DNA of 64,000 nucleotides from Streptomyces anulatus (GTDB lineage: Bacteria; Actinomycetota; Actinomycetes; Streptomycetales; Streptomycetaceae). Under the pieces are notes generated by a model that saw only the letters and a program-made list of their open reading frames with translations, did no database searches and had not been told where the DNA came from. The stretch's first letter is position 1. The number at the start of each line of letters is the position of its first letter. Location of the stretch: positions 310,001 to 374,000 of the forward strand of contig NZ_JOEZ01000016.1 in the NCBI RefSeq assembly GCF_000721175.1, read 5' to 3'. Made by a program: the position numbers and the translations under genes. Shown here piece after piece: positions 43,930 to 52,468 of the stretch.

Positions 43930-45156
43930 ATGCGTCACTTCGGGCACATATCGCCCACTGCCCGCGAGGGCCTGTTCTTCAGGGAGCCCCGCACCTTCAC
44001 CGCGGACTCCCCGGCGCGGATGCTCGCCGTCGCCCTGGGGGCCACGCTCTACTCCCCGGCCACCCGCCCGTCGCTCGCCGACGACGTGCTGAAGCAGGCC
44101 GGCCGCGGCGTCGTCTCCATGGTGCTGTGCCTGGAGGACTCGATCGACGACGCCGAGGTCACCGACGCCGAAGCCAACCTGATCAGGCAGTTCGCCGCGC
44201 TGGCCGCCCGGGACACCGACCCGGAGCCCGCTCTTCCGGGACCGGGCGGCGCCGGGAGCACGCCGGGCGTGGCGTGCGCCGACGTACCGCTGCTCTTCAT
44301 CCGCGTACGGGAACCGGCCCAGATCACCGACCTGGTGCGGCGCCTCGGCGACTCGGTCCGGATGTTGTCCGGTTTCGTGCTTCCCAAATTCACCGAAGAG
44401 CGAGGACGGCAGTTCCTGGAAGCGCTCGCCGAGGCCGAGACGGCGTGCGGCCGACGACTCTTCGCCATGCCGGTCCTCGAATCCCCCGAGCTGCTCCATC
44501 TGGAGACGCGCGGCGAAACTCTCCGGGGAATCGCCCGCAGCGTCGACAAGTACCGGGACCGGGTGCTCGCCCTGCGGCTCGGCGTCACCGACTTCTGCTC
44601 GGCCTACGGACTGCGCCGCTCGCCCGACATGACGGCGTACGACGTCCATATCGTCGCGTCCGTGATCGCCGACGTGGTCAACGTGCTCGGCCGCGCCGAC
44701 GGCACAGGCTTCACGATCACCGGCCCGGTCTGGGAGTACTTCCGCCGCCAGGAACGCATGTTCAAGCCCCAGCTGCGTCGCAGCCCCTTCCTGGAGGGCC
44801 GGGCCGAGGAACTGCGGACGGCCCTCATCGAGCACGACCTCGACGGACTGCTCCGGGAGATCGAACTCGACCGTGCCAACGGGCTGCTCGGCAAGACCTG
44901 CATCCACCCGTCGCACGTGGCGCCCGTGCACGCCCTGTCCGTGGTCAGCCACGAGGAGTTCACCGACGCCCAGGACATCCTGAGCCCCGCACGCGGGGGC
45001 GGCGGGGTGCTGCGCTCGGCGTACACGAACAAGATGAACGAAGTGAAGCCCCACCGGGCCTGGGCCGAGCGCACGCTCCAGCGGGCCGAGGTCTTCGGGG
45101 TGGCGAAGGAAGACGTCGGCTTCGTGGACCTGCTGGCCGCCGGCCTGACGAACTGA
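43930..45156 (+). CDS. CitE/HpcH-like C-C lyase of the Ter biosynthetic module
   Basis: 408 residues, TIM-barrel citrate-lyase-beta/HpcH fold: 'VVSMVLCLEDSIDDAEVTDA' (metal-ligand Glu-Asp) near residue 62, 'LLFIRVREPAQI' (Arg), 'GFVLPKFTEERGRQFLEAL' (Lys), 'AMPVLESPELLHL' (Glu), and 'KTCIHPSHVAPVHAL' near the end. Homologues in Ter gene neighbourhoods are proposed to make or break a C-C bond in a nucleoside-like metabolite. ATG at 43930 with GGGGGAA 4 nt upstream. Next gene follows after 10 bp. Confidence 0.88.
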   Translation: MRHFGHISPTAREGLFFREPRTFTADSPARMLAVALGATLYSPATRPSLADDVLKQAGRGVVSMVLCLEDSIDDAEVTDAEANLIRQFAALAARDTDPEPALPGPGGAGSTPGVACADVPLLFIRVREPAQITDLVRRLGDSVRMLSGFVLPKFTEERGRQFLEALAEAETACGRRLFAMPVLESPELLHLETRGETLRGIARSVDKYRDRVLALRLGVTDFCSAYGLRRSPDMTAYDVHIVASVIADVVNVLGRADGTGFTITGPVWEYFRRQERMFKPQLRRSPFLEGRAEELRTALIEHDLDGLLREIELDRANGLLGKTCIHPSHVAPVHALSVVSHEEFTDAQDILSPARGGGGVLRSAYTNKMNEVKPHRAWAERTLQRAEVFGVAKEDVGFVDLLAAGLTN

Positions 45157-45166
45157 GCGCGCATCG

Positions 45167-47689
45167 ATGAGCGAGCGCGTGACGAGAGAAGAGACCGTGG
45201 ACGTGGTGTGGTCGGGCAACTGGGTGGCGAAGCGGCTGGGAGTCGCCCTCGAAGGCGACGGAGAGCTCCAGGAACTGCTGGGCCTGGCCCTGCGCCGCAA
45301 CCCCAAGAGGGCGCATCTACTGGTGTCCAACGTGCTGGGCAAGCACGTGCCGCAGCTGCCCTCCGTCGTCCATGGCGCCGGGTTCGAGCTGGGTGAGCGG
45401 GTACGGGCGCTGCTCGGCGCTCAGGAGGCCCGCCGCGCGGTGGTCCTCGGATACGCGGAGACGGCCACCGGTCTCGGCCACGCCGTCGCGGACGGCCTGA
45501 GGGACGCCCCGTACCTCCACTCCACCCGGCGTCCGGTGGCGGGCGTCGAGCAGGCGGGCGGCTTCGAGGAGTCCCACTCGCACGCCACCTCGCACCTGCT
45601 GCTGCCGGAGGACGGTGAGCTGCTGGCGGGGGGCGCGCAGGCGTCCACCCTGGTGCTGGTCGACGACGAGTTCTCCACCGGCAACACGGTCCTCAACACC
45701 ATCCGCGCGCTGCACGCACTGCACCCGCGCGAGCGGTACGTCATCGTCGCCCTGGTCGACATGCGCTCCGCCGGCGACCGCGACCGGCTGACCGCCTTCG
45801 CCGCCGAGATCGGCGCCCGCGTCGACCTGGTGACGCGCAGTACCGGGACGGTCGCCCTGCCGGACGGCGTACTGGAACGCGGCCAGGCCCTGGTCGCGGC
45901 CCAGGAGGCGGAGCAGGCGGAAGAGGCGGAGCAGGCGGCTGCTTCCGCTTCCGCCCCTGTCACCCGGGTCGACCTCGACTGGCCCGCAGGCGTCCCCGAC
46001 GGCGGCCGGCACGGCTTCACCCCCGCCCACCGGGCAGCCCTCGAAGCGGCGCTGCCGGCCATGGCGGACCGGATCGCGGCCGCGCTGGGCGGCGGAGCGG
46101 CGGCGGACGGGGGCCAGGCCCCCCGCCGGATCCTCGTCCTCGGCTTCGAGGAGCTGATGTACGCCCCGCTGCGCCTGGGCACCGCCCTCGAAGTGGCCCT
46201 CGGAGCCGACACCGAGGTCCGCTACTCCACCACCACCCGCTCGCCCGTCCTGGCCGTCGACGACCCCGGCTACGCGATACGCACCCGCCTCGTCTTCCCG
46301 GCCCACGACGACCCGGCGGACGGCCCCGGCGACCGGTACGCGTACAACGTGGCGGGCGCCGGCTTCGACGCCGTGGTCGCCGTCGTCGACTCCACCGCCG
46401 ACACCCCCGAACTGCACGCCCCCGACGGACTGCTGGCCCGGCTCGCCGAGCACACCGGCCACGTCCTCCTCGCGGTGGTCCCGTCCTACGTCCCGGCCAC
46501 ATCCGCATCCGAACGGCAGGAGCCCGCCGTGCTGCCCGAGCCCCTCCGAGGCCCCGACTTCTCCAGTTACGCGCCGGAGGACGTCGGCTGGCTGCTCCAG
46601 GACCTCTCGGACACCGAGCTGGAAGCACCCACCGAGGAGCGCGAGGAGGCCATCCAGAGCGGCGGCGCGCACTACGCGGAGTCGCTGCCCGTCGAGTACC
46701 AGCCGAGCGCCGCGTACCAGGCCCTGTTCACCGCCGCCCTGGAAACCTCCGCCGCGCGCATCGCCCGCGCGGTGGGCACCGTCACCGAGACGGTCCTCGC
46801 CGAACGCGGCCCGCGCCCCGTGCTCGTCTCGCTCGCCCGCGCCGGAACCCCGGTCGGGGTGCTGATGCGCCGCTGGGCCCAGCACCGGCACGGTCTGGAC
46901 CTGCCGCACTACGCCATCTCCATCGTCCGGGGCCGGGGCATCGACGCCACCGCCCTGCGCTGGCTGGCCGCCCATCACGACCCGGCCGACGTGGTGTTCG
47001 TCGACGGCTGGACCGGGAAGGGTGCGATCACCCGCGAACTGGCGGCGGCCATAAGCGAGTTCGAGGCGTCGGGCGGGCCCGCCGGTTTCGACCCGGAGAT
47101 CGCGGTGCTCGCCGACCCCGGCGGCTGCGTACGGACATACGGCACCCGCGAGGACTTCCTCATCCCCTCGGCCTGCCTCAACTCCACGGTCTCCGGCCTC
47201 ATCTCCCGTACGGTGCTCCGCGCCGACCTGGTCGGCCCCGACGACTTCCACGGCGGGAAGTTCTACCGGGAACTGGCGGACTCCGACGTGTCGGGCGACT
47301 TCCTCGCCGCGGTGACCGCCCGCTTCGCCGAGGTGGCGGAACAGGTCGAGGCCGAGGCCAAGGAACTGCTCGCCGCCGACCGCGCCCCGACGTGGGAGGG
47401 CTGGGCGGCCGTCGAGCGGATCAGCGAGGAGTACGGCATCCACGACGTCAACCTGGTCAAGCCGGGCGTCGGCGAGACCACCCGGGTCCTGCTCCGCCGG
47501 GTCCCCTGGAAGATCCTCGCGAAGCGCGGCGCGGGCGCGGACCTGGAGCACATCCGGCTGCTGGCCGAACAGCGCGGCGTCCCGGTTGAGGAGGTCGACG
47601 ACCTCCCGTACAGCTGTGTCGGACTGATCCACCCCCGGTTCACGCGCGGCGCGACGGGCGCGGACGGCAAGGCGGTGCAGGGCGCATGA
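45167..47689 (+). CDS. Phosphoribosyltransferase-TRSP-StiP fusion protein of the Ter module
   Basis: 840 residues. N-terminal PRTase_2 domain (about 40-240) with PRPP motif 'LVLVDDEFSTGNTVLNT' (162-178); a Glu/Ala linker near 245-262; TRSP domain (about 265-460) with 'LGFEELMYAPLRLGTALEVA' and 'GPGDRYAYNVAGAGFDAVVA'; then a StiP/PELPP-like phosphoribosyl-binding region (about 520-830) with 'LVSLARAGTPVGVLMRRW', 'ISIVRGRGIDATALRWL' and 'VVFVDGWTGKGAITREL'. These three parts are separate genes in many bacteria. ATG at 45167 has no Shine-Dalgarno; GTG at 45197 is an alternative. Its stop overlaps the HAD gene start by 4 bp. Confidence 0.87.
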   Translation: MSERVTREETVDVVWSGNWVAKRLGVALEGDGELQELLGLALRRNPKRAHLLVSNVLGKHVPQLPSVVHGAGFELGERVRALLGAQEARRAVVLGYAETATGLGHAVADGLRDAPYLHSTRRPVAGVEQAGGFEESHSHATSHLLLPEDGELLAGGAQASTLVLVDDEFSTGNTVLNTIRALHALHPRERYVIVALVDMRSAGDRDRLTAFAAEIGARVDLVTRSTGTVALPDGVLERGQALVAAQEAEQAEEAEQAAASASAPVTRVDLDWPAGVPDGGRHGFTPAHRAALEAALPAMADRIAAALGGGAAADGGQAPRRILVLGFEELMYAPLRLGTALEVALGADTEVRYSTTTRSPVLAVDDPGYAIRTRLVFPAHDDPADGPGDRYAYNVAGAGFDAVVAVVDSTADTPELHAPDGLLARLAEHTGHVLLAVVPSYVPATSASERQEPAVLPEPLRGPDFSSYAPEDVGWLLQDLSDTELEAPTEEREEAIQSGGAHYAESLPVEYQPSAAYQALFTAALETSAARIARAVGTVTETVLAERGPRPVLVSLARAGTPVGVLMRRWAQHRHGLDLPHYAISIVRGRGIDATALRWLAAHHDPADVVFVDGWTGKGAITRELAAAISEFEASGGPAGFDPEIAVLADPGGCVRTYGTREDFLIPSACLNSTVSGLISRTVLRADLVGPDDFHGGKFYRELADSDVSGDFLAAVTARFAEVAEQVEAEAKELLAADRAPTWEGWAAVERISEEYGIHDVNLVKPGVGETTRVLLRRVPWKILAKRGAGADLEHIRLLAEQRGVPVEEVDDLPYSCVGLIHPRFTRGATGADGKAVQGA

Positions 47690-48513
47690 GCGTGACTTCG
47701 CCTTCCTCGGTCACGCTGGTGGCGAGCGACCTCGACCGTACGCTCATCTACTCGGCGGCCTCGCTGGAGTTGTCGATGCCGGACGCGGAAGCCCCCCGGC
47801 TCCTGTGCGTGGAGGTGTACGGCCACAAGCCCCTCTCGTACATGACGGAGAGGGGAGCCGCCCTCCTCACCGACCTGGCCGGCTCCACGGTCTTCGTGCC
47901 GACCACCACCCGCACCCGCGAGCAGTACCAGCGCATCCACCTCCCCGGCCCCGTCCCCCGGTACGCGATCTGCGCCAACGGCGGTCACATCCTGGTCGAC
48001 GGCGTCTCCGACCACGACTGGCGGAAGCGGGTGGAAGCCCGGATCGCCGCCGAGTGCGCCCCGCTCACCGAGATCCGCGCCCATCTCGCCACCACCGCCG
48101 ACCCGGCCTGGCTGCTCAAGGAACGGGTCGCCGAGGACCTCTTCGCCTACCTCGTCGTCGAACGCTCCCTGCTGCCCGAGGAGTGGGTGAAGGAACTGGC
48201 CGCCTGGGCCCGGCCGCGCGGCTGGACCGTCTCGCTCCAGGGCCGCAAGATCTACGCGGTCCCGGCGCCGCTCACCAAGAGCGCCGCCATGCACGAGGTC
48301 GCCCGCCGCACCGGCGCCACGCGCACCCTCGCCGCCGGGGACTCCCTCCTCGACGCCGACCTGCTGCTCGCCGCCGACCTCGGCTGGCGCCCCGGCCACG
48401 GCGAACTGGCCGACGATGGCTGGAGGGCTCCGCACGTGACGGCGCTGGAGGAGCGGGGCGGAGCGGCGGGGGAGGAGATCCTGCGGCGTTTCCTGGCGGC
48501 TTCCGCTGCGTGA
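47686..48513 (+). CDS. HAD-superfamily phosphatase of the Ter module
   Basis: 275 residues, Cof/C2-cap type. Motif I 'VASDLDRTLIYSAASLELSM' (Asp nucleophile near residue 15), motif II Thr in 'VFVPTTTRTREQYQRIHLP', motif III Lys in 'APLTKSAAMHEV', motif IV 'LAAGDSLLDADLLLAADLGW'. Probably removes a phosphate from the operon's phosphoribosyl product. ATG overlaps the previous stop (ATGA). The protein lengths and order lyase-PRTase-HAD match Ter loci elsewhere. Confidence 0.88.
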   Translation: MSVTSPSSVTLVASDLDRTLIYSAASLELSMPDAEAPRLLCVEVYGHKPLSYMTERGAALLTDLAGSTVFVPTTTRTREQYQRIHLPGPVPRYAICANGGHILVDGVSDHDWRKRVEARIAAECAPLTEIRAHLATTADPAWLLKERVAEDLFAYLVVERSLLPEEWVKELAAWARPRGWTVSLQGRKIYAVPAPLTKSAAMHEVARRTGATRTLAAGDSLLDADLLLAADLGWRPGHGELADDGWRAPHVTALEERGGAAGEEILRRFLAASAA

Positions 48514-49000
48514 GGGCGCAGGTCCGCGAGGCTGGGGCTGACGGGGGAAGCGGCCACGTTCACCGGGTTCAGCGCCCTGGCGACGGCCCGGGCACTGCCC
48601 GCCGACGGCACGCTGATCGCCTGCGACATCTCGGAGGAGTGGACGGCGCACGGCCGTGAGGCCTGGGCGAAGGCGGGCGTCGCGGACCGGATCGACCTGC
48701 GCATCGCCCCGGCGCTGGACACCCTGCGCGCGATGCCCGCCGAGCCGCACATCGACTTCGCTTACCTGGACGCGGACAAGCACGGCTACATCGTGTACGG
48801 GGAGGAGCTGGTGTCGAGGATGCGGCGGGGCGGGGTCATCGCCACGGACAACGTGCTCTTCCACGGCGGGGTGACGGACCCGGGGGCGACCGGCCCGACG
48901 GCGGATCAAGAAGTTCGACGACCACGTGAGCGCCGACGCCCGGATGGACAGCGTCCTTCTGACGGTCTCGGACGGACTGACGCTGTCCCGCAAGAAGTAG
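48514..49000 (+). pseudogene. Broken SAM-dependent O-methyltransferase
   Basis: Reading frame 1 encodes 'TFTGFSALATARALPADGTL', 'PHIDFAYLDADKHGYIVYGE' and 'RMRRGGVIATDNVLFHGGV', the SAM and metal motifs of caffeoyl-CoA-type O-methyltransferases. The N-terminal 50 or so residues and any start codon are missing: the frame reads straight on from the HAD stop. Near 48900 the frame shifts to +2, where 'RIKKFDDHVSADARMDSVLL' and 'DGLTLSRKK' complete the normal C-terminus. Two independent lesions make it a pseudogene. Confidence 0.88.
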
Positions 49001-49059
49001 CGCGCCGCGCGCGCGGTGGCGTTACCGCGAGCCTTTCGCAGTGTCGGCACCCGCCGGGC

Positions 49060-49284
49060 TCAGCCGCAGCAACCGCCCCCGCAGCAACCCCCGCCCCCGC
49101 CCCCGCCCCCGCCGGACGGCGCGGGAGCGGACCCGGCGGCACCGCCCACGGCCACGGCGGACAGCAGCTTGACGGTGTCGTCGTGGCCTGCGGGGCAGGA
49201 GGCGGGGTCCGAGGACTGAGCCATGGGACGGCTGAGTTCGAACGTGTCTCCGCAGGTGCGGCAGCGGAATTCGTAACGAGGCAT
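49060..49284 (-). CDS. FmdB-type zinc-ribbon protein with Gly/Cys tail
   Basis: 74 residues. N-terminal FmdB putative regulatory zinc ribbon: 'PRYEFRCRTCGDTFELSRPM' with the second Cys in 'ASCPAGHDD'. The C-terminal third is poly-Gly ending in CC-GGG-CC-G, four Cys that could bind another metal. Zinc-ribbon proteins of this family accompany amide or acetamidase genes; none is here. ATG at 49284. Confidence 0.85.
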   Translation of the reverse strand: MPRYEFRCRTCGDTFELSRPMAQSSDPASCPAGHDDTVKLLSAVAVGGAAGSAPAPSGGGGGGGGGCCGGGCCG

Positions 49285-49342
49285 GGGCTCAGGCTAGAGC
49301 CATCACGGCCCGGGGGCTACGCCCTCCTTCGACCGCGCGGGC

Positions 49343-50833
49343 TCAGGCGCCGCCGCCGCGCTCCTCGCGGATGTCGGAGACGACCCGGGCGGCGGTCTGC
49401 CGCACGGCCTCGGTCTCGGTCAGGAAGTGCCAGTAGTCGGGGTGGCGCCCCTCCAGACCGGCGATGGCGCGTTCCAGCCGGGCCACGGAGTCGTCCAGGG
49501 GCCGGGCGTGCCGGGGGTCGGGCGTGTGCCGGCCGGCCATGGCGAGACGCTGGGCGTCCCGCACCGCGAACCGGGTCCGCTCGATCTCCTGCTGCGGGTC
49601 CTTCGCTACGGCGTTCAACTGCCGCAACCGGTCCCCGGCGGCGGAGACCGCCTCGTCCGTCGCGTTGAGCAGGGCGCGGACCGTGCTCAGCCGGGACGTG
49701 GCGTCCGCCCAGCGCTGCTCGTCGCGCGCCTTCGCCGCCTCGGCGAGCTTCTCCTCGGCCTGCGTCACGTTCACGGCGGCCTGCTCCGGGACGGGCTGGA
49801 GGTCCTGCCAGCAGGCGGCCGAGAAACGCCGCCGCAACTCGCTGAGCACCGGCTCCACCGAACCCGCCCGCGTCGTGAGCGCCTGCGCACGGGTCCGCAG
49901 GGACACCAGCCGCCGGTCGATCTCGGCGGCCCGCTCGGGCAGCCGCTCCGCCTCGGTGCGCAGGGCCTCCGCATCGCGCAGCACCACATCGGCCCGCTGG
50001 AGGGTCTCCGCGACGCCGTGCTTTCCCGCGCCCTGGTTCAGCTTGGTCAGCTCCGGGGCGAGCGCGGCGAGCCGGCCGGCGAGCTCATCGGCCCGCAGCC
50101 CCGCAGCCCGTACGGTGTCGAGGGCGTTGCTCGCCCCCAGGAGCGCCTGCCGGGCCCGCTCGACGGCGGGGGCGAGCCGGGCGAGCTGCGTCTCGGCGCT
50201 GCCCAGCAGGGGACCGAGCCCCTGGGCGAAGCGGTCCAGCTCGCCCTTGACCCGTACGAGGTCGTCCCTGGCCCGGGTCAGCTCGGTGCGGGCCCGGGAG
50301 GCGACGGCGGGCTCCAGATCGTCCCGGTCCAGGTCATGGCTGTCGACGGCGGTGATGTAGGTGTGACTGACCTCGTCGATGCGCCGACCGAGTGCGGCGA
50401 AGTCCTCGGAGGCCTTGCGCCCGCGCGAGGAGCCGTCCACGGCGTTGATCGTCTCGATGGAGATCCTGAGATCACGCTGGGCGCTGTCCAGGTCGTAGAA
50501 GGCCTCGGCGGCGGCGTCCTTCGCGGCCTGCGCCTCGGCCCGCTGATTCTCCCCGCGCCCGCCGAACCACCGGCGCGTACCGCCACCGGCGAAGGCGGCG
50601 GGCAGCGCGGCGAGCACGAGGGGAACGGGCAGCAGTATCAGCGCCAGGAGATCCCGCCCACCGGAACCGCGCCGGCCACCGGCCACACCCCGGCCACGGG
50701 AGTCGCCCCGACCACCCGGGATCCGGGACCTCCCGGAGGCGTGCCGCCCCGGCAGAACCTGACCACCCTGACCACTCTGGACGGCGGAACTTCCACCCGC
50801 TCCTGCCTCCGGCCGCGCGTGTGTCGCCGTCAC
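49343..50833 (-). CDS. Membrane-anchored coiled-coil protein of unknown function
   Basis: 496 residues. A disordered Gly/Arg/Ser-rich N-terminal 60 residues precedes one hydrophobic helix 'LLALILLPVPLVLAALPAAF', then about 380 residues of heptad-rich helix, including 'ERARQALLGASNALDTVRAA' and 'EEKLAEAAKARDEQRWADAT'. It ends 'YWHFLTETEAVRQTAARVV'. I recognise no named family; the layout suggests a structural membrane protein. GTG at 50833 with GGGAGAGG 3-8 nt upstream is preferred over the upstream start, which adds a non-conserved segment. Confidence 0.75.
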   Translation of the reverse strand: MTATHARPEAGAGGSSAVQSGQGGQVLPGRHASGRSRIPGGRGDSRGRGVAGGRRGSGGRDLLALILLPVPLVLAALPAAFAGGGTRRWFGGRGENQRAEAQAAKDAAAEAFYDLDSAQRDLRISIETINAVDGSSRGRKASEDFAALGRRIDEVSHTYITAVDSHDLDRDDLEPAVASRARTELTRARDDLVRVKGELDRFAQGLGPLLGSAETQLARLAPAVERARQALLGASNALDTVRAAGLRADELAGRLAALAPELTKLNQGAGKHGVAETLQRADVVLRDAEALRTEAERLPERAAEIDRRLVSLRTRAQALTTRAGSVEPVLSELRRRFSAACWQDLQPVPEQAAVNVTQAEEKLAEAAKARDEQRWADATSRLSTVRALLNATDEAVSAAGDRLRQLNAVAKDPQQEIERTRFAVRDAQRLAMAGRHTPDPRHARPLDDSVARLERAIAGLEGRHPDYWHFLTETEAVRQTAARVVSDIREERGGGA

Positions 50834-50904
50834 ATCCCTCTCCCGTGCCGATTCGCCCTGCCCGGTACATTCTCCCACCAGGTAAGGACGAACACACGGG
50901 CCGG

Positions 50905-51705
50905 TTAGTTCGCGCTTCGCACGGTGACTTGGCCGTTGTCGCTGCGCGCCTTCACCACATGGGTGCTGTCGTCGGCACGCGGCACCCCGATCGAGACGTC
51001 CCCGTTGTCGGCGGAGGCGTTCACCGCGTATTTCTGCCCACCCGGCGGCAGATCGATGGTGATGCCCCCGTTGTCGCTCACGGTGTCCACCAGGTCGGGC
51101 ACGGAACTGAAGCCCAGCCGGATCTCCCCGTTGTCGGCGCGGGCGATCACGGAGGAGCCGGATATCCGGTCCGCCCGGATCTCCCCGTTGTCGCTCTTCA
51201 GCCTCAGCGCGCCGCTCGCGTCCCGGACGTTGATCTCACCGTTGTCGGACGAGAGGTCCAGTGCACGGTCGAAGCCGGTGGCACTGACCGTCCCGTTGTC
51301 CGACGAGGCCGTCACATCGACCCCGCGGGGCACCTTCACCTGGTGCCGGGAGTTGCAGTTGTTGATCAGCGCGTCGCACTTCACCCGGAGCGTGAGGGTG
51401 TCACCCTCCATGCTCCAGACGGGGTCGGGCCCACTGCCGAGCACCACCCACCCGTCGACCTGCCGCTCCACCTCGATCTGCTCCACGTCGGCCGGCACGA
51501 GGTCCACGGTGCCGTTCTCGGCTTCGATGGTCAGCGTCTTCCCCTCCAGGGCGAACGACTTGCGCTCGACGGGGGCGCCGTCCACGTCCGTACTCCCACA
51601 CCCGGTGAGCGCCAGGACCAGCAACGCGACCCCACCCCCCAGCGCGAGGGCCCGCCCGGGAGCCCCGAGGCGGGTGCGGGTCGGTGCGCTCGTAACCATG
51701 TCCAC
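50905..51705 (-). CDS. DUF4097 beta-helix lipoprotein
   Basis: 266 residues. Lipobox 'LALTGC' follows a short hydrophobic stretch, so it is a lipid-anchored surface protein. The rest is DUF4097, a right-handed beta-helix: eight turns end in the motif DNG, e.g. 'SSDNGTVSATG', 'SSDNGEINV', 'KSDNGEIRAD', 'RADNGEIRLG', 'VSDNGGITI'. Such adhesin-like stalks often sit next to anti-sigma or two-component genes; none is adjacent. GTG at 51705 (GGGGGA 9 nt away); ATG at 51699 is the alternative. Confidence 0.85.
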   Translation of the reverse strand: MDMVTSAPTRTRLGAPGRALALGGGVALLVLALTGCGSTDVDGAPVERKSFALEGKTLTIEAENGTVDLVPADVEQIEVERQVDGWVVLGSGPDPVWSMEGDTLTLRVKCDALINNCNSRHQVKVPRGVDVTASSDNGTVSATGFDRALDLSSDNGEINVRDASGALRLKSDNGEIRADRISGSSVIARADNGEIRLGFSSVPDLVDTVSDNGGITIDLPPGGQKYAVNASADNGDVSIGVPRADDSTHVVKARSDNGQVTVRSAN

Positions 51706-51950
51706 GGTGATCGGTCCCCCAGTGCGTGCTGCCGGACGGTGCCACCGGACGTCGCTGCCGGTGCACTCAAACCGTATGCGCCTCCGGCCCCCGACGGGAT
51801 CCGGACCGCTACCGTCTCGGGGGTGGGGTTATCCCCCGCCTCCGGCCCCTGGTCCGTGCCCGGAACCGGCCCCGGAGGCGGCGTCCCGGCCCCGCCCCGA
51901 ACCGTTTATGAGCCGGGGCCCCGGTCCATGTACGCTGTTGCCTCATCCAC

Positions 51951-52022
51951 GGGTGCGTAGCTCAGGGGTAGAGCGCTGCTCTTACAAAGCAGATGTCGGC
52001 GGTTCGAAACCGTCCGCGCCCA
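51951..52022 (+). tRNA. tRNA-Val (anticodon TAC)
   Basis: 72-nt cloverleaf: acceptor arm GGGTGCG/CGCGCCC with one T-G pair, D-loop GCTCAGGGGTAGAGC, anticodon arm CTGCT-CTTACAA-AGCAG with anticodon TAC (reads GUA), T-arm CGGCGGTTCGAAACCGTCCG, and discriminator A. CCA is not fully encoded. A perfect terminator follows 8 bp later. Confidence 0.96.
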
Positions 52023-52029
52023 CCGACAC

Positions 52030-52063
52030 GAAGGCCCCCGACCGATCATGGTCGGGGGCCTTC
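52030..52063 (+). terminator. 14-bp stem terminator after tRNA-Val
   Basis: GAAGGCCCCCGACC, loop GATCAT, exact complement. The tRNA is thus a monocistronic unit. Confidence 0.9.
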
Positions 52064-52099
52064 GGCGTCCCTTCCCTTTGCCCTGAGGCCTACCCGGTG

Positions 52100-52379
52100 C
52101 GCGACGAGAGGGGCGACGAGGACGTGCACGGCCGGGGGCCCGTGGCTGCGGCTGGTCGCGGCCAACCTGATGTTCCTGAAGAGCGTCTCAGAGGCCGGTG
52201 GCGGCGGGGAGGAGCCGGCCATGGTGCACAACCGGCTGCTGGAGCCGGAGACGGCTCATCTGCGCGACGGTCTGCCTCCCGGGCTGCCGGTTTCGCGGTC
52301 GGCGCGGGCGTGGCTGTCGGAGGCTTGGCCGGGGAACATCGATGTGTCAGCCGCGCGTCAACTGCGTACAGGTGGATGA
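52100..52379 (+). pseudogene. Coding-like fragment downstream of tRNA-Val
   Basis: One frame shows strong third-position G/C bias and encodes 'PWLRLVAANLMFLKSVSE' and 'EPAMVHNRLLEPETAHLRDG' and ends 'DVSAARQLRTGG' at a TGA. No convincing start codon or ribosome site precedes it; the frame opens inside the tRNA terminator. I do not recognise the family. It looks like the 3' part of a decayed gene, perhaps from an element once integrated beside the tRNA. The remaining 52380-52468 shows nothing. Confidence 0.35.
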
Positions 52380-52468
52380 AGAGTTCGTCTTCCAGCGCGC
52401 CGTGTGCCGTGTGGTGATGCGGCGGTACGGGCGGCCGGACCGAATGGCGAGGGACGAGGGGGCACTTC

